Assembly (NCBI GenBank): GCA_934446355.1
Contig: CAKSEC010000015.1
Span: 1-54,421 of the forward strand
Length of the DNA stretch: 54,421 nucleotides
From: an uncultured Oscillospiraceae bacterium
GTDB lineage: Bacteria > Bacillota > Clostridia > Oscillospirales > Ruminococcaceae
Direction: 5' to 3'
Numbering within the stretch: position 1 is the first letter of the stretch; each line of letters begins with the position of its first letter. This document shows positions 32,008-41,326 of the stretch, piece by piece. Below the pieces are notes generated by a model, which saw only the letters and a program-made list of their open reading frames with translations, did not search any database and was not told the origin of the DNA. The position numbers and the translations under genes were made by a program.

Positions 32008-32136
32008 CAGTATGTGAAAAAAGTCTACGCCCAGACTGGCGAGAAGCCCTCAGATTCTAGGAAGTGGCGTTTCGGCTAGGCTTTATGCCTGCCGAAATGC
32101 CACTGACGACGAAGATGAGGGTTTATCGCCAGTCTG
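32008..32136 (-). repeat. structured variable-stem repeat, copy 5
   Basis: Inverted copy; core 32032-32136. The outer stem CAGACTGGCGA/TCGCCAGTCTG is perfect but carries a G-C pair where copies 1 and 3 have T-A. The private stem AGTGGCATTTCGGC pairs at 13 of 14 positions (a G-T wobble on the other strand). The loop is AGGCATAAAGCCTA, one change from the rest. Total length is again 129 bp, fitting exactly between a terminator hairpin and the stop codon of the vWA gene. Confidence 0.9.
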
Positions 32137-32137
32137 T

Positions 32138-33784
32138 TTATTGTATATATTCCCCGACTATTCTTACCATCAAATCATTAAGCTTCTCCACCTCATAGCT
32201 GCCTATAGTCGGCTCTATATGGCTTCCTCCGATACCGCTGTCGTCTGTCAGGAAAACGTATGTGCCGTTTGTGGTGAGCGCCATGCTGCGCAGCAGAAAT
32301 TCGGTCGATTTGTCTACGCCGCTGGCTGCCACGGGGATAATACGGATACCCTTTTCGGCTGCCGCTTTGGTGTACTTCACAACCTCGTCGATTATCTGTA
32401 CATCATCATGGGGCGGTGCGTCAAGCACAAGGAACATCACCTTTACGGAATCCTCAGCCCAGTCGTGACCGTTCACTGCGCTTTCCAGAGCCTTATGCAC
32501 CGCTTCGGGGTAGTCCCCGCCGCCGTCTGCGTACTGCTCAGCGATAGCGCCTACCGCAGCGTTAAGGTCGGTCGTGAACGGGAACTCACGCACGATGTAG
32601 GTGTCGCCCTCGTCACGGTAGAAATTCACGCTGATACGGGTCGGGATATTCGCGTTCTCCTGTTTTATGCGTGTTACAACGTCCTCAAGTTCGCATTTCA
32701 GGTAGTTCAGTTCATCTGACATCGAACCTGTGGTGTCGCACATTATCATCAGGTCAAGCGACTTTGTGCGCTGATTTTCCGCCGCAGTATCAAGCGTTAC
32801 CGTCAGTTCGGCGTCGTCGCCGTTCAGCAGTACCTGTTCGGTACGGGAATGCCCGTCAAATTCCGCAGTGACCGGATATTCAGCGTTCGTAACGCCATGC
32901 GGGAAGAAGAAATATGCCATGCCGTTCTTGTCCGTCACCGATACTGAATCATCAAAGCTGACCCGTGCGCCGGAAACAGGCTGACCGTTTGAGTCTTCGA
33001 CCGTCACGGAAAGTCTGCGGTCTGCAGTGAATTTCCACGCCATGGCGTATTCCGCCCAGTCAACGCTGTAATTCGGGCTGTCGTACAGACCTTTCCAGAA
33101 CTCCCAGTGCTCGTTGTCGTTCCATTCGCCGCCTGTCAGCAGACCTGCGACAGCCTCCGGATAGTAACCGGGGTCCTCAATGACGGGGTCGTCAATGATT
33201 ATCATGTCGCCGTCCACTGACGGTTCAGCCATAATTCCGCCGTCAAAGCCGTCTGCTCCTCCGGCAATGGCTACATCGGCGAATGCTTCATCAGCATAGG
33301 CTATATCTTCGCCAATATAATCGGCGTCGTCGCCCCTGCCGCCTATGTCCCTGCCGGTGTATTCGCCGGATTCGGCTGCAGTATCAGTCGGGGGTACGTC
33401 TGATGATTTGTCAGTGCTGTCGGAGATGGTGCTTTTCTCATCTGAACCGGCGTCCTTATCGGAAATGCCGTCAGTGGAAGCCGTTTTTGTGCCTGATGTG
33501 CTGTCAGTACCTGAAGCGCCTGACGATCCTGCGGCAGATGAAGCCGTTGCTGCTGCGGTAGTTGTGGGAGCAGAAGAGGCTTCGGAATCGCCTGAAGTGC
33601 TGGAAGTGCTGGCAGCACTCGCAGTGCTCGAAGCACCTGACGAAACCGAGCCAGAAGCATCGGCAGATGATGGACTGCCGGAAGCCGCCGAGGACAGCAC
33701 GCCGTCTGCTGCGCCCTCTCCGGAAGAACAGCCGGACAGCAGAGTTACAGCCGTGAATATTGCAAGTAATGAACGCTTTTTCAT
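32138..33784 (-). CDS. von Willebrand factor A domain lipoprotein
   Basis: The 548-residue protein has a lipoprotein signal (LLSGCSS, lipidated Cys about residue 19) and a low-complexity Ser/Ala/Thr linker up to about residue 135. An acidic region follows, then a small beta domain (RLSVTVEDSNGQPVSGARVSF). The C-terminal vWA domain begins at LMIMCDTTGSM; its metal site DxTGS is intact and PHDDVQIIDEVV follows. It is probably membrane-anchored and exposed. Partners are unknown. The repeat copy 5 begins one base after its stop codon. Confidence 0.85.
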   Translation of the reverse strand: MKKRSLLAIFTAVTLLSGCSSGEGAADGVLSSAASGSPSSADASGSVSSGASSTASAASTSSTSGDSEASSAPTTTAAATASSAAGSSGASGTDSTSGTKTASTDGISDKDAGSDEKSTISDSTDKSSDVPPTDTAAESGEYTGRDIGGRGDDADYIGEDIAYADEAFADVAIAGGADGFDGGIMAEPSVDGDMIIIDDPVIEDPGYYPEAVAGLLTGGEWNDNEHWEFWKGLYDSPNYSVDWAEYAMAWKFTADRRLSVTVEDSNGQPVSGARVSFDDSVSVTDKNGMAYFFFPHGVTNAEYPVTAEFDGHSRTEQVLLNGDDAELTVTLDTAAENQRTKSLDLMIMCDTTGSMSDELNYLKCELEDVVTRIKQENANIPTRISVNFYRDEGDTYIVREFPFTTDLNAAVGAIAEQYADGGGDYPEAVHKALESAVNGHDWAEDSVKVMFLVLDAPPHDDVQIIDEVVKYTKAAAEKGIRIIPVAASGVDKSTEFLLRSMALTTNGTYVFLTDDSGIGGSHIEPTIGSYEVEKLNDLMVRIVGEYIQ

Positions 33785-33848
33785 GGTAAATACTCCTTTC
33801 TGTTTAGGGGATTCTGCAATTAAAACCGGATATCAGCGGAAAAGGTTG

Positions 33849-33886
33849 CAAAAAAAATTCGGAATGCGAAATAATCGCATTCCGAA
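33849..33886 (-). terminator. terminator of the M23 peptidase gene
   Basis: TTCGGAATGCG and CGCATTCCGAA pair around AAATAAT; on the minus strand they are followed by a run of eight T. Confidence 0.88.
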
Positions 33887-33900
33887 AGGATATCTGCTTA

Positions 33901-35637
33901 TCAATACTCAACGCACCATGGCGACCTCTTATGCCACGGCAGGTAGTTTATAGGATTCATCTTAATGCCGTTTATACGTACCTCGAAATGGCAGTGGTTG
34001 CCGGTCGATTGTCCGGTCGAGCCAACGTCGGCGATCACCTCGCCCATAGTCACACGCTGTCCCACGCTGACGTGCAGGTAGCTTGCGTGACCGTAAACCG
34101 TGATTATTCCGTTGTCGTGCTCGATCATTACGCAGTTGCCGTAGCCGTAATACCACTGCGCCAGAATGACTGTACCTGTTTCAGCCGCAAATATCGGAGT
34201 GCCGTAAGGAGCACGGATATCCACGCCGCCGTGGTTATAATATCCGCCGTAGCCGTACATCATCTCGCTTATTTCGCCGCCGTCAGAGCCGCCGACAGGC
34301 CACAGGAACTGTCCCACAGGCATATTATCCGGAATATTCGCGACAACGCCGGACGGGAGATCCTTTGTGCCGAGTGCAATTATCTGCGTTACAGGGTCGG
34401 TCACAGTCATGCGTGAAAGGACCTTTCTGCGTGTTTCTACGCCGTTGATGTAGGATACGTCGGCGGTCACACGGTCTGTTCCCTTTACGCCTTCCTGAAC
34501 TATCGTGGAAGAACCCTGATAGTGCTGCGGGTCGTCAAAATATTCGGTTTCAAAGTCGGTCGCTTCGTCGTATATCTCTTTTCTTGTCACGGTGACTGCA
34601 AGGAAAGGCTCCTCCTGAGTGATGAGTATCTTGTCGCCGATGAACAGCGAATAATCCATCGAGAAACCGGGGTTCAGCTTTGCAAGCTCCTCCTCGGACA
34701 TACCGAGCTTGTCGATTATGCCGAGCGGGGAATCGCCCTCGACCACGGTATAATAGGAAGCAACGCTCTTTTTCGAGGTCAGCAGACGAATTATCGAATC
34801 CTCGCTGACGATACTTCCCGAAAGATACAGACCCGGTTCGTAGGTTATCTCGCTCTCAAACTTGACCGTTTCTTCGCCGCCCTCGCGGTATACGTCGAGC
34901 AGGTCCTCAAGCGTCTGTTCTACAAGGTCCTTTGATTCAAGCGCGCCATAGAACGAATTTCCGATGTACATTCCGTAAGCGAAGCTTATTTCGGAATCCA
35001 TCGAGGACAGCATTTTATCGGCAAGCTGATACTTGGTTAGGGTCGAGCCGTAGCCAACCTGCTCCACGGTATAGCTGCTGTCGAACGTGAACATTTCGGT
35101 GCTGCTGTCGAGGTATGTAATACGCTGCTGAACTATCTTTTCGGCTTCGGTGAACACCGATTCATCGTCGATGTAGCCGACAAAATCACCGTTGACAGAA
35201 AGCTTGAGCGCATATGTCATGCTGTTGGCGTAGGTCACCACGCTGAAAAGGAATACGCTGCACACCACCGGCAAAGCCCAGTTGAATATAGTGATAAACA
35301 GGCCTCGTTTGCCGAGCAGCATTCTTCCGGTCATTTTTGCGCCGGCGCTGCAGGCGGGCAGAACGCCCTTTTCACGTGCCTTTCTGATATCCGACTGACC
35401 CATGCGGAACGCCTTTGAATATCTCACGAACGGCGAAGCCAGACGTCTTCCTGCCCATTTCAGACCGGCAAGAAGCTTTTCTCCGAGCCATTTCGCGCTT
35501 TTTCCTATCGTGCTGAGCAGCCGGCTGAGCCACCCGCCGACTGAACTGACAACTATAGTCAGCACGGCGAACAGATATTCACCAAAGCGTGTAATGATCC
35601 CGTTTGGATCATTTTTTCTGTTTTCTTGTGATAACAT
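33901..35637 (-). CDS. M23 metallopeptidase with LysM and G5 domains
   Basis: The 578-residue cell-wall peptidase has a cytoplasmic N-terminal region with amphipathic stretches and one membrane helix near residues 113-133. A long coiled/beta region follows, then LysM (YYTVVEGDSPLGIIDKLGM), a G5-like domain near residue 360-440 and a C-terminal M23 domain. Zinc ligands are visible in HGGVDIRAP and HCHFEVR, with GHASYL between. It should cut peptidoglycan cross-bridges; similar proteins act in sporulation and cell separation. The ribosome site GGGAG precedes the ATG. Confidence 0.9.
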   Translation of the reverse strand: MLSQENRKNDPNGIITRFGEYLFAVLTIVVSSVGGWLSRLLSTIGKSAKWLGEKLLAGLKWAGRRLASPFVRYSKAFRMGQSDIRKAREKGVLPACSAGAKMTGRMLLGKRGLFITIFNWALPVVCSVFLFSVVTYANSMTYALKLSVNGDFVGYIDDESVFTEAEKIVQQRITYLDSSTEMFTFDSSYTVEQVGYGSTLTKYQLADKMLSSMDSEISFAYGMYIGNSFYGALESKDLVEQTLEDLLDVYREGGEETVKFESEITYEPGLYLSGSIVSEDSIIRLLTSKKSVASYYTVVEGDSPLGIIDKLGMSEEELAKLNPGFSMDYSLFIGDKILITQEEPFLAVTVTRKEIYDEATDFETEYFDDPQHYQGSSTIVQEGVKGTDRVTADVSYINGVETRRKVLSRMTVTDPVTQIIALGTKDLPSGVVANIPDNMPVGQFLWPVGGSDGGEISEMMYGYGGYYNHGGVDIRAPYGTPIFAAETGTVILAQWYYGYGNCVMIEHDNGIITVYGHASYLHVSVGQRVTMGEVIADVGSTGQSTGNHCHFEVRINGIKMNPINYLPWHKRSPWCVEY

Positions 35638-35778
35638 TAGTTCTCCCTATTGCATTCTACTCACATCTGACCATCAGTTGGTCTATCTCAACTCTTTAGA
35701 GTTACTCTACATTTATTATAGCACATCTGTAACTATTTTGCAACCCTTTTGTAATCATTTTGTAACTTTTCGTCACAG

Positions 35779-36486
35779 CTACTTATTTAATTCATCAACA
35801 GGGTAGGGTATATCGAACACGCTGTTTATATCGAAAACGTCTATTCTCATGTTCAGCGTCATTTCCTCGCCGTCGGCTGAAATGAATGTCCCGTTCTCAG
35901 TGAAGCTGACTACATTGCCGCCAGGGTCGGTTTCAAGGGTGGTCGAAAGGCTGATGAACTGCGATATCTGTTCGGCGATACCGGGGATATTCTCGGCGTT
36001 GAGCTTTTCAGCGTCATAATCATACTTTATCCATGAATTTCCGTCCGCTGTCTTACCTGTTTCGGCGCTGTCCACAGCTTCGGGCGCAATGAAGAATATC
36101 CTGCCCTCGGCGTAGCTGTAGCGGTATTTTCTGTTATATATGTTGTAGATGTAGTATTCATCTGACGAACTTATCACAGACCACTTTTCATCGCCGCTGT
36201 CCTTATAGAAGAACTCTGCGCCGTCGCTGTACGCCTGCTGTTCCTCGCCGTTCCAGCAGCCGTAATAGCTGAACACCATCTCGTCGTTTCCGGTGAAATA
36301 GAACGAAAAGCGCATTACTTCGTCGCCGGTGTCAATATCCGTCATGGTGACCTTTGCGCTGTCGAGTGTTTCATAGCGCTCGCGTGCCTGCATGAACTGC
36401 TGATACCCCTCAGGCAGCGACGCAGAGCAGCCTGCACAAAGGCATATCGAAGCCGCTGCGGCAGCCGAAGCAATGATCTTTTTCAT
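35779..36486 (-). CDS. predicted lipoprotein, unknown function
   Basis: The 235-residue protein has a signal with lipobox (ICLCAGCSA). A beta-rich body follows (VTMTDIDTGDEVMRFSFYFTG, later VVSFTENGTFISADGEEMTLN) whose shape resembles LolA-like or DUF-type lipid-shell domains; no firm family. GGAGG before the ATG overlaps the end of a hairpin plus T-run that follows the HPr gene, so read-through from ptsH may be partly blocked. Confidence 0.7.
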   Translation of the reverse strand: MKKIIASAAAAASICLCAGCSASLPEGYQQFMQARERYETLDSAKVTMTDIDTGDEVMRFSFYFTGNDEMVFSYYGCWNGEEQQAYSDGAEFFYKDSGDEKWSVISSSDEYYIYNIYNRKYRYSYAEGRIFFIAPEAVDSAETGKTADGNSWIKYDYDAEKLNAENIPGIAEQISQFISLSTTLETDPGGNVVSFTENGTFISADGEEMTLNMRIDVFDINSVFDIPYPVDELNK

Positions 36487-36560
36487 AGTTCCTCCAAAAA
36501 ACGCAGCAGGACAGAAGCCGGTTTCAGATATGAACCGACACCTGCCCTGCCATAGTTACT
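36487..36560 (-). terminator. hairpin between HPr and lipoprotein genes
   Basis: On the minus strand GCAGG...CGGTT and AACCG...CCTGC arms form a two-part stem followed closely by TTTTTT, which runs directly into the GGAGG of the next gene. Confidence 0.6.
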
Positions 36561-36583
36561 TTAATACCGGACGCTGCGCCGAA

Positions 36584-36847
36584 TTACTCGGAGAATCCGC
36601 CCTCTACAAGCTTAACAAGTCCGTCAACAGCAAGCTGCTCGTCGCTGCCGTCTGCGATGATACGGATATTTGCACCGCCGACGATACCGAGGGAGAGAAT
36701 GCCGAGAAGGCTCTTTGCATTTACTCTGCGCTCTTCCTTTTCTACCCAGATGGAAGACTTATACTCGTTTGCCTTCTGGATAAAGAAGGTTGCGGGTCTT
36801 GCGTGAAGACCGACCTGATTCTTTACTTCTACATCTTTCATGCACAT
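36584..36847 (-). CDS. ptsH: HPr-family phosphocarrier protein
   Basis: The 87-residue protein has the phospho-His site in VGLHARPAT and the regulatory serine region in NAKSLLGILSLGI, as in Gram-positive HPr, with a typical C-terminal helix. It can serve the PTS and, when phosphorylated on the serine, carbon catabolite control. The Crh variant lacks the His, so this is HPr-like. The ATG at 36847 (9 bases after GGAGG) gives MCMKD; starting at 36841 is also possible. Confidence 0.9.
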   Translation of the reverse strand: MCMKDVEVKNQVGLHARPATFFIQKANEYKSSIWVEKEERRVNAKSLLGILSLGIVGGANIRIIADGSDEQLAVDGLVKLVEGGFSE

Positions 36848-36982
36848 AGCTTAAAACCTCCAGTTAAAATTCAGTTCTGCCGTGGTTCCGGAAAGCCTGC
36901 GCCTTCCGCTGTTTTGTCTTTCTTAAGTTCTGCACTTCCTGTTAGAGATCGCAGCTTTCTTTCTGTCTTATCTCTTGCTTCT

Positions 36983-37011
36983 AGTATATCCAAAAAAAAA
37001 ACTTCCGTCAA
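36983..37011 (-). promoter_or_regulatory. ptsH: promoter of ptsH
   Basis: On the minus strand TTGACG (37006-37011), a 17-base spacer containing ten T, and TATACT (36983-36988). The homopolymer inside the spacer makes it prone to length changes that would alter promoter strength. Confidence 0.75.
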
Positions 37012-37315
37012 CAGAATTTTTGAAAATTAACGGAACAAAAGACGATTTTCAGTTTTTTGCAGAATAAATCAAATTCATTTTGCTCAAGAGTTGTGGAAAT
37101 TATACAAAAAATTTTCAACAAAATAATCAACATAAACATGAGTTTTCAACCGTATGCAGGAATAATGCAGTTTCACGGGTTATCGTGACCTGCATTTGAT
37201 TATTTCGGGCGGGTGATTTTTCGCAGATTTTATGTGCACTTTACACAAAAGAGCGACCGGTCCTTACAGCAGGTATGATTTTCCGATAATTTTCACATTG
37301 CCGGCCGGATTGATA
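37012..37315. other. AT-rich intergenic region between divergent promoters
   Basis: No gene is visible. The region contains a copy of the TTTATGTGCACTT..CACAAAA motif at 37229-37250 also found near 13939. A GCAGGAATAATGC-type inverted stretch sits near 37155. Confidence 0.45.
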
Positions 37316-37344
37316 TTGAAATCCTCAGGAAATTGTGATATACT
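37316..37344 (+). promoter_or_regulatory. promoter of the zinc-finger membrane protein gene
   Basis: TTGAAA at 37316-37321, 17 bases, TATACT at 37339-37344. Confidence 0.7.
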
Positions 37345-37402
37345 ATAAAATGTATATGTGTATGCACTATGATATGTATATGCCCCATGAAAGGAAACAA
37401 AA

Positions 37403-38335
37403 ATGTCCAGATTTGAAAACAAACTCTGTCCGGTATGCAGAAAGCCGCTGACCGCAGATTCAGACGTAGTCGTCTGCCCGATATGCGGCACTCCGCACCA
37501 CAGAGAATGCTACCTTATAAATAACCGCTGCGGCGTCGAGGAATATCACGCTTCCGGCTTTGAATGGCACGGTGCGCTTCCGTGGGAGCAGCCGCAAGCC
37601 GAAACCGACCCTGAGCAGGAAGCTGCACAGGACGTCTTTGTCGGGCAGGAAAAGAACACCGACCCGCACCACGCCGAGTACCCGTCGGGCACTCCCGACA
37701 GCCAGCAGGGCGGTATCCCGCAGGGAATGCCGATGGATCTCGAAGAATACCTTGAGCAGCTGCACGCCCAGACTATGGACGAAACAAGGGGCGAGGACGG
37801 CGTGAGCAGCAAGGAGCTGACCTGCTTCGTGGGACGTTCTGTCATGCACTATTCGCAGGCGTTCTCGATTTTCCGTGCGCCTGTCCCGCCGGGAATGAAA
37901 AAGCGCAGGACCTCGTTCAACCTGTGCGCAGGTCTGTTTGCGCCGGTACATCAGTTTTACCGCAAGATGGACGGCGTGGGCTTTATCCTGCTTGTGCTGG
38001 AGATAGCCTACTATATCCCGAACCTCATGAGCATGATGGGCATGGCGGGCACGGGGCTTCTCAGGGGCGTGCAGACGGCGACAAGCATTGTCAGCTTCGC
38101 CGTAATGGTCCTCATGTGCATTTTCGGCGACTATCTTTATTACAGATTCGCCGTGCGCAGAATAAAGCAGATACGCATGGAATTTGACGATGGCAGGAAA
38201 GAGGGCTACTACGAAGCGCTCACCGAAAGGGGAACTCCGTCGTGGCTGCGTGCGATAATTGCTATACTGGCGGTATATTTCGTTGAGGTTTGCCTTATAG
38301 TATACTTTACGCAGATAGCGCCGAACATGGCATGA
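37403..38335 (+). CDS. membrane protein with N-terminal RING-like zinc domain
   Basis: The 310-residue protein opens with a treble-clef/RING-like cluster: CPVC, then CPICGTPHHRECY and a further Cys (NRCG). An acidic, Pro/Gln-rich linker follows (about residues 60-140), then a membrane part with three to four helices (FILLVLEIAYYIP, SFAVMVLMCIFGDYLYY, AIIAILAVYFVEVCLIVYF). The C-terminal half resembles DUF2628-type proteins. Similar zinc-domain membrane proteins of clostridia are uncharacterised. It is the first gene before the envelope cluster and has its own promoter. Confidence 0.75.
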   Translation: MSRFENKLCPVCRKPLTADSDVVVCPICGTPHHRECYLINNRCGVEEYHASGFEWHGALPWEQPQAETDPEQEAAQDVFVGQEKNTDPHHAEYPSGTPDSQQGGIPQGMPMDLEEYLEQLHAQTMDETRGEDGVSSKELTCFVGRSVMHYSQAFSIFRAPVPPGMKKRRTSFNLCAGLFAPVHQFYRKMDGVGFILLVLEIAYYIPNLMSMMGMAGTGLLRGVQTATSIVSFAVMVLMCIFGDYLYYRFAVRRIKQIRMEFDDGRKEGYYEALTERGTPSWLRAIIAILAVYFVEVCLIVYFTQIAPNMA

Positions 38336-38381
38336 CGAATACTATAATATAATGTATACAGAAAAGGAAGAATAAAGAAAT

Positions 38382-39386
38382 ATGAAGCTGATAATCCAGA
38401 TACCCTGCTATAATGAAGCGGAAACGCTTGACGTCACTATTCACGACCTGCCCAGACATATCGACGGCATAGACGAGATAGAATACCTTATAATAAACGA
38501 CGGCAGCACCGACCGCACAGTCGAGCGTGCAAAGGAACTGGGCGTGCACCACATCGTGAGTTTCGTGCACAACAGGGGTCTTGCAAAGGGCTTTATGGCG
38601 GGAATAGACGCCTGCCTGCGCCTTGGTGCGGATATAATCGTAAACACGGACGCCGACAATCAGTACGCCGGTGCGGACATTGAAAAGCTTGTCAGACCGC
38701 TGCTTGAGGGCAAGGCTACCATGGTCATAGGCAACCGCCGCACCGATTCCATCGAGCATTTCTCGCCGCTGAAAAAGAAGCTGCAGAAGCTTGGCAGCGG
38801 CGTAGTGCGCAAAGCAAGCGGCACAGATGTTGTGGATACCACGAGCGGTTTCCGCTCCTACACCAGAGAAGCTGCGCTGAGGCTGAACGTGCTTTCTGAC
38901 TACACCTACACGCTGGAAACGATAATCACGGCAGGCGCAGACCGCACAAGAATAATGTCGGTGGATATCAACACCAACCCTGAACTGCGCAAAAGCCGTC
39001 TGTTCAAGTCCATGTGGGGATATATCAAGCGTTCAAGCGGCACGATAATCCGCAACTACGTCATGAGAAAGCCGCTGAAAACGTTCCTCGGCATTGCGGG
39101 ACTGTTCATTCTTGCGGCACTGGTGCTTGCGATACGCTTTATCGTGTATATGTGCCTTGGCGAGGGCGGCGGTCATATCCAGTCGCTGGTGCTGATGGCA
39201 GTTCTTGCTATCGTGGGCTTCCAGATAGGTATTTTCGGGCTTGTGGCGGACGCAATCTCAGGCTGCCGCAAGGTCATGGACGAAACGCTGTTCCATGTTA
39301 AGCGCATTGAATACAACAACACCAACAGCAATTACTCCAACTACAACCTTTGCAGCTACACCAAAGAGGAAATCAACAAGAAATGA
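38382..39386 (+). CDS. family 2 glycosyltransferase, DPMS-like, with two TM helices
   Basis: The 334-residue enzyme has IPCYNEAETL, INDGSTDRT, HNRGLAKGFMAGI and NTDADNQY (DxD-type metal site) and VDTTSGFRSYTREA. Two C-terminal helices follow (FLGIAGLFILAALVLAIRF, LMAVLAIVGFQIGIFGL). The layout matches polyprenyl-phosphate glycosyltransferases that load sugars on lipid carriers. It overlaps the next gene by ATGA, suggesting that the lipid-linked sugar is used by the polytopic proteins that follow. Confidence 0.85.
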   Translation: MKLIIQIPCYNEAETLDVTIHDLPRHIDGIDEIEYLIINDGSTDRTVERAKELGVHHIVSFVHNRGLAKGFMAGIDACLRLGADIIVNTDADNQYAGADIEKLVRPLLEGKATMVIGNRRTDSIEHFSPLKKKLQKLGSGVVRKASGTDVVDTTSGFRSYTREAALRLNVLSDYTYTLETIITAGADRTRIMSVDINTNPELRKSRLFKSMWGYIKRSSGTIIRNYVMRKPLKTFLGIAGLFILAALVLAIRFIVYMCLGEGGGHIQSLVLMAVLAIVGFQIGIFGLVADAISGCRKVMDETLFHVKRIEYNNTNSNYSNYNLCSYTKEEINKK

Positions 39387-41302
39387 TACAGGCTCTTAAA
39401 CGCTTCTACTCCAACTTCGGCGATCGGGGCGTAATGTTCATCATGTTTGCTTTCAGCGTGGTGGTGCATTCGCTGCTGTCGCTGGACATGGAGCTTCCGG
39501 CGGTAAATCCTGACGAGATAGGCGTCGCCAGCGTCGCTGCATTCTATTCCGGCAGGGACTGGTCTGCGCTGATGAGTCAGGTGTGCTATTATTACGGATA
39601 TATTCAGGCGCTGTATTATGCGCCGCTGTTCATGCTGTTCAGCGACCCCTATTCGCTGTATAAGGCGTGCTTGGTCATGAACGGCGTGCTTATCAGCTTT
39701 ATCCCGCTGATAGCCTACCATATCGCCGGAAAGCTCGGCATAACGAAGGTGTGGCAGAAGGTGGTCATTGCTTTCTGCTGCGGCAGCTACATAACCTATA
39801 TCGCACATTCAAAGTTCATGTGGAACGAAGCTGTATGCAGCCTGCTCCCGTGGGTGCTGATGTGGGTGATGTTCATGGCGATGGATTCCCGAAAGACCGG
39901 CGCGCGAATCGCATGGTCAGCCGGCGCAGGCGTACTGTGCGCAGTTTGCTATGCGGCGCACACAAGAATGCTTGCGACAGCCGCCGCTTTTGTGGTGACG
40001 CTGCTTGCGGTGAGGATATGTATGCGGCGCAGGATACTGGTGCTGCCGGTGTTTTTTCCGGCGCTTGCAGCGTCGTTTGTCGGCGAGTATTTCATCAGGC
40101 AGGCTCTTATCGAGGCGGTCTGGAAAGGCAACGCACTCGGCAATACGCTTGAATACGAGGCGGATAAAGTGCTTGCGATATTCACGCCGGACGGCTTCGG
40201 CAGGTTCGTTAACGTGCTTTTCGGCAATCTGTATACGTTCACAACGTCTACGGTGGGACTGGGCGCATTCGGCTGTGTGGTATTCTTCGTGCTCATCATC
40301 GCACGTATCAGGGAATGGCGCAGGGACAGAAACGGCACGCTCATCGACGGCGTGAAAGTCTATGAGCCGGCCTCAAAGCACACCTACAGCGCAAGAGTCA
40401 CCACGCTCGGAATATATGCGTTCCTATCTGCGGGGGCGGCGGTCATGGTGTCGGTGCTTTTCAAGTTCAATTCCGACCAGTACGGCACAATAAAGGACCT
40501 GACGATGTTCGGCAGATACACCGACAACGTTGCGCCGATAATGATACTGCTTGTGCTGATATTCCTGTTCAGATACGGCGTAACGCTGCGCCAGACCGCT
40601 GTCGCTGCGATAGTTTACGGCTGCGTATGCGTCGGATTCTTTACGCTGTCGTTTGAAACGGTGAACAATGCGGGCGGATACCGTGAATCGCCGGTGCTGG
40701 GACTTCAGCCGTGGCGTATAGGAGAGGACATCACGCAGAGTTTCACCGCAGACAGCTTCATCATCATGACGTCTGTGACGTTCTCGTTTCTGGCGCTGGT
40801 GGCTGTATTCGCCGCCTGCACGAAGAAGTCACGCAGGGCGCTGATATCCGGTGCGTGCTGCTGCCTGTTCACCTATACCACGGTGTTCACCGGCACGATA
40901 TATCTTCCGCAGAGGGCGCAGGACAATCTTGAGCGCACAGAGCCTGCACGAATGGCGTCCACGCTGCTGTATAACGAAGCCGCTTCGCCGCTTATCGTTG
41001 CGTATAATATAGGCTCAAGGAATGCCGGACTGATACAGTTCCTGAATCTGAACACACGTGTGACTATCGCACGCTCGCCCGGGGCGATACCCGAAAACTG
41101 TATCCTCATAATGGACGAGGAGGACGCACTGCCCATCGCCCCCGAAAGCTGCGACTATATCGGCACCGAGGGCGGTCTGACGGCGTACGCCTGCGGCGAA
41201 ACCGCACGTGACTACATCAGATACAAACGCTCTGCGGACACAGTGGAATACTTCGGGAACGAAAACAGTGAAGCCGCTGCGCCCGATATTCCAGAAATAT
41301 GA
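39383..41302 (+). CDS. polytopic membrane protein, GT39/ArnT-like (paralog 1)
   Basis: The 639-residue protein has about 11-12 helices. Its N-terminal loop has NPDEIGVASVAAFYSGRDW, where the acidic pair after helix 1 is the typical site of GT-C lipid-linked-sugar transferases. YYYGYIQALYYAPLF and FMWNEAVCSLLPWV follow. The gene after it encodes the same architecture (DEYAVTGIAAY...GLDW, YTWNETMCSFLPWV). Together with the upstream GT2 this suggests transfer of a sugar to an envelope acceptor; the acceptor is unknown. It starts at the ATGA overlap. Confidence 0.78.
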   Translation: MIQALKRFYSNFGDRGVMFIMFAFSVVVHSLLSLDMELPAVNPDEIGVASVAAFYSGRDWSALMSQVCYYYGYIQALYYAPLFMLFSDPYSLYKACLVMNGVLISFIPLIAYHIAGKLGITKVWQKVVIAFCCGSYITYIAHSKFMWNEAVCSLLPWVLMWVMFMAMDSRKTGARIAWSAGAGVLCAVCYAAHTRMLATAAAFVVTLLAVRICMRRRILVLPVFFPALAASFVGEYFIRQALIEAVWKGNALGNTLEYEADKVLAIFTPDGFGRFVNVLFGNLYTFTTSTVGLGAFGCVVFFVLIIARIREWRRDRNGTLIDGVKVYEPASKHTYSARVTTLGIYAFLSAGAAVMVSVLFKFNSDQYGTIKDLTMFGRYTDNVAPIMILLVLIFLFRYGVTLRQTAVAAIVYGCVCVGFFTLSFETVNNAGGYRESPVLGLQPWRIGEDITQSFTADSFIIMTSVTFSFLALVAVFAACTKKSRRALISGACCCLFTYTTVFTGTIYLPQRAQDNLERTEPARMASTLLYNEAASPLIVAYNIGSRNAGLIQFLNLNTRVTIARSPGAIPENCILIMDEEDALPIAPESCDYIGTEGGLTAYACGETARDYIRYKRSADTVEYFGNENSEAAAPDIPEI

Positions 41303-41326
41303 TATCCATGAACGGAGGTCAAAAAT

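Noticed and set aside
263..32136. CRISPR array or Cas-associated repeats
   Set aside because: The five repeats are far apart, in both orientations and without spacers of constant length; no cas gene is present.
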